Positions 25,580-33,204 of a DNA stretch of 64,000 bases are shown piece by piece. Below the pieces are notes generated by a model. The model did no database searches, had not been told where the DNA came from, and saw nothing but the letters and a program-made list of their open reading frames with translations. Both the position numbers and the translations under genes were made by a program. How positions within the stretch are numbered: position 1 is the first letter of the stretch; each line of letters starts with the position of its first letter. The stretch spans positions 1 through 64,000 of the forward strand of contig JBMOPE010000005.1 in NCBI GenBank assembly GCA_049323755.1, read 5' to 3'. Source of the stretch: BRHc4a sp049323755. GTDB lineage: Bacteria; Bacillota; Desulfotomaculia; Desulfotomaculales; Desulfocucumaceae.

Positions 25580-25792
25580 AATTTCCCCCCATTTTTTTTC
25601 TATTGTGTCCCTCAAAGTAAAAGCTATACCATTTAAAGCCAACAAAAAAATCCATATCTTTTACCAGTAATTGGGTTAACAATAATGATAGTAGAAGGGT
25701 CATTCTTACAGGTGAGGAAGGTTTGTAGAGTAAAATATTTTGATAGTTAACAACATCCTTGTGTAAGAATAACCCTTGAGGAGGTTTTAATC

Positions 25793-26006
25793 TTGGATAA
25801 TAACTGGCTATCTCTGCTTCCGCCTATAATAACCATTACTATAGCCGTTATTACAAAACGAATCATTTCGTCCCAAAGAAAAGCTGGCCATGGTGATCAA
25901 CATTACCTCGTCTCAGCTTATAGTTTTGATACCCGTTGCCACCACTTATGTTGGCTACATCATCGGTGTAACAGCCACCGCCATGAGAAAAAATTATAAT
26001 CAATAA
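25793..26006 (+). pseudogene. remnant of a membrane transporter (possibly a Na+/H+ antiporter)
   Basis: A good GAGGAGG site and a TTG start open a reading frame with DNNWLSLLPPIITITIAVITKR, a typical first helix of NhaC-like antiporters. After about 32 codons the frame loses sense. Another frame (25890-26006) then reads MVINITSSQLIVLIPVATTYVGYI and ends with an ordinary stop. The two parts look like the N- and C-terminal ends of one transporter joined by an internal deletion and frameshift. The transporter family is a guess; the broken state is clear. Confidence 0.5.
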
Positions 26007-26032
26007 TTACCTCTAAAGTAAGAACCCCTAAC

Positions 26033-26277
26033 TGTGGTGGTGCCGGTTGTTGAATTGTTGAATAAAAAAAGGCTGTTGATTTATAACAGCCTTGCATCCC
26101 TTATAACATAAGCTTATTTTTTTTCTTCCGCCAGCTCCAGTATCCGGGCCAGGGTTTTATCCCTTCTGGCGTTAATCTCATCAAAGTTCATGTAAGGCAC
26201 GTAAAAGGTTTCCATGCGGTCGTGCACAGTCTTTGCTTTGAAATAAACTCTATCCGGTGTAAGGACGCAGTGGTATG
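26033..26277 (-). pseudogene. duplicated, internally deleted 3' fragment of the twin P-loop ATPase gene
   Basis: From TGTGGTGGTGCCGGTTGTTG through a terminator hairpin and about 120 bases of coding sequence, this copies the 3' end of the gene at 28358-29467 with few changes. Near 26251 it jumps from the sequence matching about 28496 to that matching about 28690, so roughly 195 bases are missing. It encodes ELAEEKK-like and NFDEINARRDKTL matches but has no start. It lies on the far side of the khtU/khtT pair from the intact gene. Confidence 0.85.
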
Positions 26278-26286
26278 TGAGATGAG

Positions 26287-26315
26287 GCTCTCCTGATTAA
26301 TCTGAGAGCCTTTTA
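26287..26315. terminator. hairpin at the 3' end of the antiporter operon
   Basis: AGGCTCTC and GAGAGCCT form an 8-bp stem. The T tract is on the plus strand, so it works better in that direction. The minus-strand operon can also end at the hairpin in the duplicated fragment (about 26070-26093). Confidence 0.5.
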
Positions 26316-26316
26316 C

Positions 26317-27561
26317 TTATGGATTAGCTGAAAGCTGCTGCTTTCTTTTCTCCCTTACTTTTTCTGTTATTGGAGGCCATTTAAAAACAGGACTTATTCT
26401 AGTATATATCCATTTAGATTCTTTTGTCAGCAAAGGTCCTAAAACAGCAAGAATCAGAACATATAATGCAGCAAACGGCTGAAGGATATGAAGCAATCCC
26501 CCATCTCTTGCAAGTCCGGCTAATATTATGGAAAACTCTCCTCTTGAAGTTATAGTCAGTCCTATATTGGTAGAAGCTCTGTGAGAATATCCCGATGCCC
26601 GGCCTGACCAAATTCCGGCAACAAAATTCCCGATAATGGTGAGTAAAACAGCGCCAACGGCTGGCCACACAGCTCCCGGAAGAGTTAACGGATCAATGCT
26701 CAGTCCAAAGCTGAAAAAGAAAAGAGCACCGAAAAAGTCCCTAAAAGGAACGACAATTCGTTCTATTCGCTCGACATGTTCCGTTTCTGCCAGCACCAGT
26801 CCCACCAGCAAGGCTCCTATAGCTTCGGCCACGTGTATTGATTCGGAAAACCCTGCAACCAAAGTAAGCGTGCCAAATAATACAAGCATAAATACCTCGT
26901 CCGACGGGACCTCAAGGACACGGTTTAGTATAAACTTCAGCTTTCTTCCCAGGAAAAGTACCGTCAGCATGAAGCCGAGGGCGATAACAGCGGACTTTAA
27001 TACATTTACTGCCGATGTTGCACCGGTTAACACCAGGCCGGATACTATGGACAGGTAAATTGCAACAAAAACATCCTGAAACATCATCAATCCTAATATC
27101 ATTTCTGTTTCAGGACGCACTGAACGTTTTAATTCAACAATCAGCTTTGCCACAATAGCACTGGAGGAAATTGTGGTAATACCTGCAACCACCAGAACTT
27201 CCTTCAAGGGCCAGCCCAAAGCTAACGGGAAAACAAGCCCGATGGTTAAATTTATTGCCATATATATAATACCGCCCTTTATTATAGAACGGCCTGCTTT
27301 CATTAACCTGCCAACTGAGAATTCAAGGCCCAGGTAAAAAAGCAGGAAAAGAACCCCCAGGCGGCCCATAAAGTCTATAAGAGGGGCACTCTTTATAAAG
27401 CTCAAGTCTAGCATCCCAAATGTTGGCATATGAGGACCTACTGCCAGGCCCGCCAGGATCAAAATAGGAACTATAGAAAATTTAAGGCGGTGAGCTAAAT
27501 ACCCTGCTGCTGCAGTTATACAAATGGCTAATCCCACTTCAAAGAGAATATTGTACTCCAA
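26317..27561 (-). CDS. khtU: KhtU-like CPA2 cation:proton antiporter
   Basis: A 414-residue integral membrane antiporter of the CPA2/KefB type with about 12 hydrophobic segments. The RLGVLFLLFYLGLEFSVGRL helix, the TISSSAIVAKLI segment and EAIGALLVGLVLAETEHVE fit the family. It lacks the KefB-type C-terminal RCK domain. It follows the TrkA-C-type gene by 2 bases, the same arrangement as Bacillus khtT-khtU, where the pair forms a K+(NH4+)/H+ antiporter. The operon assignment follows from spacing. The exact ion is inferred. Confidence 0.78.
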   Translation of the reverse strand: MEYNILFEVGLAICITAAAGYLAHRLKFSIVPILILAGLAVGPHMPTFGMLDLSFIKSAPLIDFMGRLGVLFLLFYLGLEFSVGRLMKAGRSIIKGGIIYMAINLTIGLVFPLALGWPLKEVLVVAGITTISSSAIVAKLIVELKRSVRPETEMILGLMMFQDVFVAIYLSIVSGLVLTGATSAVNVLKSAVIALGFMLTVLFLGRKLKFILNRVLEVPSDEVFMLVLFGTLTLVAGFSESIHVAEAIGALLVGLVLAETEHVERIERIVVPFRDFFGALFFFSFGLSIDPLTLPGAVWPAVGAVLLTIIGNFVAGIWSGRASGYSHRASTNIGLTITSRGEFSIILAGLARDGGLLHILQPFAALYVLILAVLGPLLTKESKWIYTRISPVFKWPPITEKVREKRKQQLSANP

Positions 27562-27562
27562 G

Positions 27563-28060
27563 TTAAATGCTCCCGTCTACAATTAATCGTTTACACGCTT
27601 TAACCTGTCCCCTGTCTCCAAGAATTACAATTGTAGCCCCTTCCTTGATAATTTGACCGGGACCAGGATTTATTATCTTCATCTGATCTCTTTTAACAAT
27701 AGCGATAATGGCCGCTCCGGTTCTTTTTCGAATATGCAAATCCCCAATTGTTTTGCCAATTGACTTTGCCTCTGGCTCAACCTTGTACCACTCGATAACC
27801 ATTTCGTCAAAGGCTACGTCCACCGATTCCAGTGATTTAGGCATGTAGGCCATTCCCCCAAGTATACCACCTACACGCCTTGCCTCGGCATCATCAAGCG
27901 TAACCATAGAAAGACTTTCTTCAGGATCATCATCGTAGAAATGATGCATCTCCCGTCTACCATCGTCGTGAATAATAATCACCAATTTATCACCACTACG
28001 TGTGTTAATTTGAAATTTCTTACCTATCCCGGGCAAGTCAGATTCCCTATACATAGTCAT
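27563..28060 (-). CDS. khtT: KhtT-like regulatory subunit of the K+/H+ antiporter
   Basis: About 165 residues. The N-terminal half (YRESDLPGIGKKFQINTRSGDKLVIIIHDDGRREMH) matches KhtT N-domains, and the C-terminal half is a TrkA-C/RCK-C ligand-binding domain (GKTIGDLHIRKRTGAAIIAIVKRD...GATIVILGDRGQV). In Bacillus, KhtT binds cyclic di-AMP and controls KhtU. I chose the ATG at 28060 behind AAGGAGG. It is the first gene of the pair. Confidence 0.8.
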   Translation of the reverse strand: MTMYRESDLPGIGKKFQINTRSGDKLVIIIHDDGRREMHHFYDDDPEESLSMVTLDDAEARRVGGILGGMAYMPKSLESVDVAFDEMVIEWYKVEPEAKSIGKTIGDLHIRKRTGAAIIAIVKRDQMKIINPGPGQIIKEGATIVILGDRGQVKACKRLIVDGSI

Positions 28061-28301
28061 ATATCGAAACCTCCTTAATAACATTGAAAATCTGCATTTT
28101 TTGATTATTTGGGATTAAGTGGTAATCAATTACTTATTCTCCCGACAATACTTATCTCTTGCCATTCTGGTCAGTTTACTCATCTTATTATAAGTTGTTT
28201 TTTCAAAAAGGTTTACTCCTAAATTAAAAAGCCATTTGTATAATACCTGATTTGAGATGCTTTTCATAGGGGTGTGGTGGTGCCGGTTGTTGAATTGTTG
28301 A

Positions 28302-28337
28302 ATAAAAAAAACAAGGCTGTTGATTTATAACAGCCTT
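28302..28337 (-). terminator. terminator of the twin P-loop ATPase gene
   Basis: On the minus strand, CAAGGCTGTT and AACAGCCTTG form a 10-bp stem followed by a run of eight T. The same hairpin is carried by the duplicate at about 26062-26093. Confidence 0.85.
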
Positions 28338-28357
28338 GCATTCCATATAGCATAAGC

Positions 28358-29467
28358 TTATTTTTTTTCTTTCGCCAGCTCCAGTATCCGCGACAGGGTT
28401 TTATCCCTTCTGGCGTTAATCTCATCAAAGTTCATGTAAGGCACGTAGAAGGTTTCCATGCGATCGTGCTCTGCCTTTGCCTTTGAAATAAACTCGATGG
28501 CCAGCTCCATGCTGCGGCGGTACATTTCCCGGGCGGTGGTCTTTTCGGCCAGGTACTGGGTGTTAAGAACAGGGTTGACGAACTGCATGGTGTCTATTAC
28601 CTCATCTCCGTCCTGGGGCTTATAGAAGTGCGGCTCAACGGAGTTTATTACTGCTATGTCCAGGGCCGGGATAATCAGGTGGTCAATATTGTCCGGTGTA
28701 AGGGCGCAGTGGTATGCTTCCACATCAAACCCTCTCATCATGGCGGCGTCAGCCAGCCTTTTAACAAGTGTTGTCTTTCCGGTTCCGTCATCCCCGGTGA
28801 TAATATACCTCTTGCCCAACTTATCCACCACTGTATCCAGGTGGCTTACCGAGCCGTCAGGGGTTATTGCCGTGATAAACAGGTGCCTTGCCTTCGGCCT
28901 GGCTGTTTGCCTTTCTTTAGCCTCGAATATCTGGTGGGTCAGTTCAAGGCACATGTTGTCAAGGGCCCCCACATCCAGTGCCCCCGTGTCCTGGTAGTAT
29001 GACTCCACCTGGTCCAGGAATATCTTGGCGCTGGCAAGATAGCCGTAGGCGCGCCGGAAAAGCCTCCCCACCTCCCGGTTGGAATCCAGAATGTCCTGCT
29101 TGTTTTTTACCAGCCCTCCTGCGTTCCAGTGGTCTCCCAGGTGAATAATCTCATCGACTGCGCCTGGGTTTTTGGGATCAACAACGTGAGGGGCTGTGCC
29201 GTCCAGCATTGCCACTCTTATGGCGGGTATTACAAGGCCGTCAAGAGACCCGTTGTCCGAGGAGCAGCAGTGGAACTCCACATCGAAGCCCTTTTCCAGT
29301 ATAGCCTCACCAATTTTTCTCATGAAAGTGGATTTTCCTACCCCCGGTCCTCCCTTTATGACAAAAATTCTTGTGGCGTCGGGCTCAATAATGTAGTCAT
29401 AAAAAGAGTGAAAGCCCCTGCTTGTGTTGCCTCCGGGAAAAACCTTTTTGAGCCTTCCCATGCCCAT
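28358..29467 (-). CDS. twin P-loop ATPase (PRK06851-type)
   Basis: A 369-residue protein with two nucleotide-binding halves. Walker A motifs are GGPGVGKST (about residue 39) and GDDGTGKTT (about 230). Repeated segments FDVEFHCCSSDNGSLDGLVIPAI and FDVEAYHCALTPDNIDHLIIPAL show internal duplication. The family is common in anaerobic Firmicutes and has no known function. I chose the ATG at 29467 behind AAGGAGGTTACG. A broken copy of its 3' end lies at 26033. Confidence 0.8.
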   Translation of the reverse strand: MGMGRLKKVFPGGNTSRGFHSFYDYIIEPDATRIFVIKGGPGVGKSTFMRKIGEAILEKGFDVEFHCCSSDNGSLDGLVIPAIRVAMLDGTAPHVVDPKNPGAVDEIIHLGDHWNAGGLVKNKQDILDSNREVGRLFRRAYGYLASAKIFLDQVESYYQDTGALDVGALDNMCLELTHQIFEAKERQTARPKARHLFITAITPDGSVSHLDTVVDKLGKRYIITGDDGTGKTTLVKRLADAAMMRGFDVEAYHCALTPDNIDHLIIPALDIAVINSVEPHFYKPQDGDEVIDTMQFVNPVLNTQYLAEKTTAREMYRRSMELAIEFISKAKAEHDRMETFYVPYMNFDEINARRDKTLSRILELAKEKK

Positions 29468-29708
29468 AATCCGTAACCTCCTTGTTCCGGAGCCCAAAAG
29501 GCGTCCATCATATAATTTTAATTATGCCGATTTGCCATCAATGTCATATTCAATATATGCAGGGCATGCGGGAAGTGATAGTTTGTGCATTATTCTAAAA
29601 AGGGGCTTTGCCTTATATGTAGAATTAATACCATAAACATTGGCTTCTCCTGTGCAGCTACCGGATTGGGGGTGTCAGTCCTTGGGAAATGATGGGGGAT
29701 ATTTGCAT

Positions 29709-30824
29709 ATGCTTGAAGACAGTTTTTTAAGTCAGGCAGAGAATTATAAACGCACTCTTTTAAGCGTTAATGACGGTGTCTACATGACCGACAGGGACAG
29801 GCGGATTATTTTCTGGAACCCGGCCTGTGTTAAAATAACCGGTTACAGTGCTGCTGAGGTGCTTGGTAAAAGATGTTCCGACAATATACTGAGCCACGTT
29901 GACATTAACGGGAATCCCCTTTGTGACAGTAGCCTGTGCCCCCTCTTCCAGTCAATGGAGAAGGGACTTCCGGGAGACAGCCCCCTTGTTGTGCGGGCCA
30001 GGCGAAAGGGCGGGACCAGGGTGACTGTGGAGGTAAGTGTAGCGCCCCTTTTCGGAGATGACGGAATGGTTATGGGCGGGGTGGAGATTTTTCGGGATAT
30101 TACCGAAAAACAGCGCCTGGCGGAAATGAAGGCTCGTTTTCTTTCCGGTATAACCCATGAGCTAAAAAACCCTCTTACAATAATGCAGGGTTTCATTGAA
30201 CTGGTTTTGTCGGGAGACACCGGTGAGATAAATCAGCTCCAGAAGGAATTCCTTGAAAGCGCCAGGGAAGAAGGGGACCGGTTCAAAAAGGTTCTTGATG
30301 ATTTGCTGGATTTTACCCGGTTTGAGGCAACGGAATTATCTTTTAGTCCCCGCAGGGTTAACCTGTCAGAGGTGCTTCAAAGGGTGGCCGGAAGCTACAA
30401 TGCCGGGGCTGCCAGAAAGGGAATAAAAATTACAGCGGATATACCTGAAGGTATTTTTGTCTACGGTGACGGGAACAGGCTGTACCAGGCCTTTTCTAAC
30501 CTATTAAGCAATGCCCTTAAATATACCGAAAAGGGTATAGTAGAGTTTGTTGCCGGAATATCGGGGGATAAAGCCACTGTTGTGGTCAGGGACAGTGGAA
30601 TAGGTATATCAGTGGAGGATCAGGGCCGTATATTTGAGCAGTTTTACAGGGTGGACAACAATATGACCAGAAATATAAGCGGTGCCGGGATAGGGCTGTC
30701 CATTGTCAAAAAGATAATAGAGAGGCATGGCGGTGAAATATACGTTGAGAGCATTCCCGGCAGGGGAAGTGAGTTCCGTGTTTTCCTGCCGGCCGGGGAG
30801 GAAGATGGGAAGGCTGAGATTTGA
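29709..30824 (+). CDS. PAS sensor histidine kinase
   Basis: About 371 residues. A PAS domain (about 15-130, LLSVNDGVYMTDRDRRIIFWNPACVKITGYS) is followed by a HisKA domain with the phosphoacceptor in ITHELKNPL and a HATPase domain with N box NLLSNALKYT, G1 DSGIGIS and G2 GAGIGLSIV. No membrane segment, so a cytoplasmic sensor. The PAS loop has two Cys (NPLCDSSLCPLF), possibly for redox or metal sensing. I chose the ATG at 29709; the frame stays open to a TTG at 29640. The ANTAR regulator starts 77 bases downstream, so the two form a likely two-component pair. Confidence 0.85.
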   Translation: MLEDSFLSQAENYKRTLLSVNDGVYMTDRDRRIIFWNPACVKITGYSAAEVLGKRCSDNILSHVDINGNPLCDSSLCPLFQSMEKGLPGDSPLVVRARRKGGTRVTVEVSVAPLFGDDGMVMGGVEIFRDITEKQRLAEMKARFLSGITHELKNPLTIMQGFIELVLSGDTGEINQLQKEFLESAREEGDRFKKVLDDLLDFTRFEATELSFSPRRVNLSEVLQRVAGSYNAGAARKGIKITADIPEGIFVYGDGNRLYQAFSNLLSNALKYTEKGIVEFVAGISGDKATVVVRDSGIGISVEDQGRIFEQFYRVDNNMTRNISGAGIGLSIVKKIIERHGGEIYVESIPGRGSEFRVFLPAGEEDGKAEI

Positions 30825-30901
30825 TTCCTTTATTTTGGCATTATGTTAATTGATGTGTTAAAATAAGTCGAGAAATTTCCAATAATCAGGGGTGCGGCGG
30901 G

Positions 30902-31504
30902 ATGTTCGGAACCCGTATAATAATTGCCGATGCAGATGCTGCATATCGACGAAGTTTAAAAGAGGCATTTCGCCATGCCGATTACATGGTGGTAGGAGAG
31001 GCCTCTGACGCAAGGGGAGCGCTGCAGTTGGTTTTCCAGGCGGAGCCGAGCGTTGTTGTTATGGACCCCTTTATACCAGGCAGCGAAGGGATCGGAATAA
31101 CATCAATAATAGATGAGCACAGGGTGGCGCCGGTGGTGGCTGTGGTTTCCCTGGCGCAAAGAGATATTGAAGACTTTGCCCGACTGCCCGGTGTATACGG
31201 AATTCTTTTAAAGCCCCTGCAGGATGGGACTGTTCAGCCTGTTATTGAATCAGCCCTTGCTAATTTTGACAGGGCAATGAAACTCGATAAGGAGCTAAAA
31301 GATATAAGGAAGGAACTTGAAAGCAGGAAAGTGGTGGAGAAGGCAAAGGGCCTGCTCATTGAAAAAAAGAAAATGACGGAAAAGGACGCCTATAAATATC
31401 TTCAAAAAATGAGCATGGACAGGTGCGTGCCATTGGCCAGGATAGCCGCCGAGATAATCAGGCACTATCAGCAGTCGCATGAAAAATCGTCGGGGAAGTT
31501 GTAA
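30902..31504 (+). CDS. ANTAR-domain response regulator (antiterminator) 1
   Basis: A 200-residue regulator. The receiver domain (about 1-125) keeps acidic residues in IIIADADA and the phosphoacceptor Asp in VVVMDPFIPG. After a coiled linker (LDKELKDIRKELESRK), the ANTAR domain (about 140-195) reads VVEKAKGLLIEKKKMTEKDAYKYLQKMSM. ANTAR proteins bind paired RNA hairpins with conserved A1/G4 hexaloops and prevent termination. Six such leaders lie in this window. It follows a kinase gene and precedes a GS-like gene. The ATG has GGGGTGCGGCGGG upstream. Confidence 0.92.
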   Translation: MFGTRIIIADADAAYRRSLKEAFRHADYMVVGEASDARGALQLVFQAEPSVVVMDPFIPGSEGIGITSIIDEHRVAPVVAVVSLAQRDIEDFARLPGVYGILLKPLQDGTVQPVIESALANFDRAMKLDKELKDIRKELESRKVVEKAKGLLIEKKKMTEKDAYKYLQKMSMDRCVPLARIAAEIIRHYQQSHEKSSGKL

Positions 31505-31548
31505 TTTAAAGTAATAATGTTGTATACAATATATTTTCATGCAGGTAA

Positions 31549-31656
31549 TTGATTTTAACTGACATGTTGGTATATACTCTATCTTGTATAGTTATTCAGG
31601 GCAATGAAGTCCTGCACAGGCCTATTCTCAGAAAAGGCCTGTGTGGGGCTTTTTTA
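31549..31656 (+). promoter_or_regulatory. ANTAR-type attenuator A, before the GS-like gene
   Basis: P2 hairpin AGGGC-AATGAA-GTCCT (31598-31613) has the A1/G4 hexaloop and overlaps the 5' arm of a terminator, AGTCCTGCACAGGCC with GGCCTGTGTGGGGCT, then T6. A possible promoter, TTGATT-18-TATACT (31549-31578), lies just upstream. A proper P1 hairpin is not convincing here, unlike the other leaders. Confidence 0.7.
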
Positions 31657-31663
31657 TTTTTGT

Positions 31664-31707
31664 ATTGAGATTGGGGATTAGGGATTAGGAATTGGGGGTT
31701 GGGGATT
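31664..31707. repeat. ATTGGGAATT element, arm-only fragment, next to a start codon
   Basis: ATTGGGGATTAGGGATTAGG, followed by AATTGGGGGTTGGGGATT, runs directly into the GTG start of the GS-like gene. No ordinary ribosome site exists, so the G-rich repeat must serve as one. Confidence 0.7.
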
Positions 31708-33027
31708 GTGAGTATAGAAGATGTGCTGGACAGGGTAAGGGAGCAGAATGTCAAATTTATAAGGCTTCAGTTTACCAGCATTCCCGGCTTTCTTAAAAAT
31801 ATAGCCATTACGGTGGAGGAACTGTATACCGCCCTGGAAGGGAGGGTAATGTTTGACAGCTCCGCAATAGAAGGCTTTGTGGGCAGCAGGGAATCTGATA
31901 TATACCTTTTGCCGGACCCCGCCACCTTTGTAGTTTTTCCCTGGAGACCCAGGGAGGGGGCGGTGGCAAGGCTTATTTGCGACATAAAGACTCCCGAAGG
32001 CGGCTCCTTTGACGGCTGTCCCAGGGCAGCCTTAAAAAGAGTTTTGGACGAATATTCAAAGACCGGCCTGGAGATAAGGGTCGGCGCTGAAATAGAATTT
32101 TACCTTTTCCATGTGGACGAACAGGGCCGCCCCACCTCAAACACCCAGGATCTTGCCGGCTACTGCGACTTAACTCCTGTGGACAGGGGAGAAAACGCCA
32201 GAAGGGACATGGTTCTGACCCTTCAGGAAATGGGCTTTGACGTGGCCACCTCCTTTCATGAAATAGGGCCGGGCCAGCATGAAATATACTTAAAAGACGA
32301 TTCTGTCCTGGCCATGGCCGACAAAATAACCACATTTAAATTTGTGGTCAGGACAATAGCCCAAAGGCATGGTCTTCACGCCTCCTTTATGCCGCGCCCC
32401 CTGGGGGGCTGCAACGGGTCAGGGATGAACCTGCATCTTTCTGTAACCAGGGAAGGCAGGAACGCCTTTGATGGGTTGGAGGAAGTTTACGGCCTTAGCA
32501 ACATGGCCCGTAATTATATAGGTGGTGTGCTGGAGCACGCTGCTGCCATAACGGCAGTGGCCAATCCTACTGTAAACAGCTACAAGCGCCTAATGGCCGG
32601 GGATCTGGCCCCTGTCCTGGCGGCATGGTCCCGGCAAAACAGAAGTTCCATGATAAGGGTTCCTGCCGAAAGGGGAGAGGGCACCAGGATTATTCTGAGA
32701 AGCCCGGACCCTTCATGCAACCCCTACCTGGCGCTGGCTGCCTGTCTTAAGGCCGGCCTGGACGGAATAAACCGGGAAGTATCCATACCTGAGCCGCTTG
32801 ACGATTTGCCGGGGCAAAATGGCGACCTGAGAGAGCTTATCAGAAGAGAGGGACTCCCCAGAAATTTAGAAGCCGCACTGATTTCGCTGTCAGGTGACAC
32901 GGTTATAAGGGAGGCCCTTGGCCAGAGGATTTACAGGCGCTTTGTGGAGTCCAAGGAGGATGAATGGGAAAGATACCAGTCTTCAGTACATAAGTGGGAG
33001 ATTGACGAGTATCTTACCAATTATTAA
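31708..33027 (+). CDS. glutamine synthetase-like protein lacking key metal ligands
   Basis: About 439 residues, close in length to the GS paralogs at 42113 and 43793. The n1 glutamates are kept (GAEIEFYLF; HEIGPGQHE). Three conserved motifs are changed: DGSSI is DSSAI; GSGMH is GSGMN, replacing the n2-site His (H269 in Salmonella numbering); and R(I/V)ELR is RIILR, replacing the n2-site Glu (E357). Without these the usual gamma-glutamyl phosphate step should fail, so this may be a regulatory or altered-substrate paralog. It lies after an ANTAR regulator and its own attenuator. GTG 31708 is likely; a TTG at 31699 is in frame, and both lie in a repeat. Confidence 0.82.
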   Translation: MSIEDVLDRVREQNVKFIRLQFTSIPGFLKNIAITVEELYTALEGRVMFDSSAIEGFVGSRESDIYLLPDPATFVVFPWRPREGAVARLICDIKTPEGGSFDGCPRAALKRVLDEYSKTGLEIRVGAEIEFYLFHVDEQGRPTSNTQDLAGYCDLTPVDRGENARRDMVLTLQEMGFDVATSFHEIGPGQHEIYLKDDSVLAMADKITTFKFVVRTIAQRHGLHASFMPRPLGGCNGSGMNLHLSVTREGRNAFDGLEEVYGLSNMARNYIGGVLEHAAAITAVANPTVNSYKRLMAGDLAPVLAAWSRQNRSSMIRVPAERGEGTRIILRSPDPSCNPYLALAACLKAGLDGINREVSIPEPLDDLPGQNGDLRELIRREGLPRNLEAALISLSGDTVIREALGQRIYRRFVESKEDEWERYQSSVHKWEIDEYLTNY

Positions 33028-33204
33028 ATATAAGCTGCATTTACTTATGGGGGTGAGGGCAGGGACTCAGGAGAAAATCTGTGACAACTGAATAACAAAT
33101 TATTGAAAACGACAAAAAATGCCCATAAAAAAAGAAAGGGCTAGGATCTTCACATTAGGAGGGTCCGAAAATAAGTACTTAATGTTTTAGGAGGATGGAA
33201 GTTA

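Noticed and set aside
33028..33204. Seventh ANTAR attenuator before the FMN glutamate synthase gene
   Set aside because: No A1/G4 hexaloop hairpin overlapping a terminator could be found; only a loose GCCC/GGGC pair is present.
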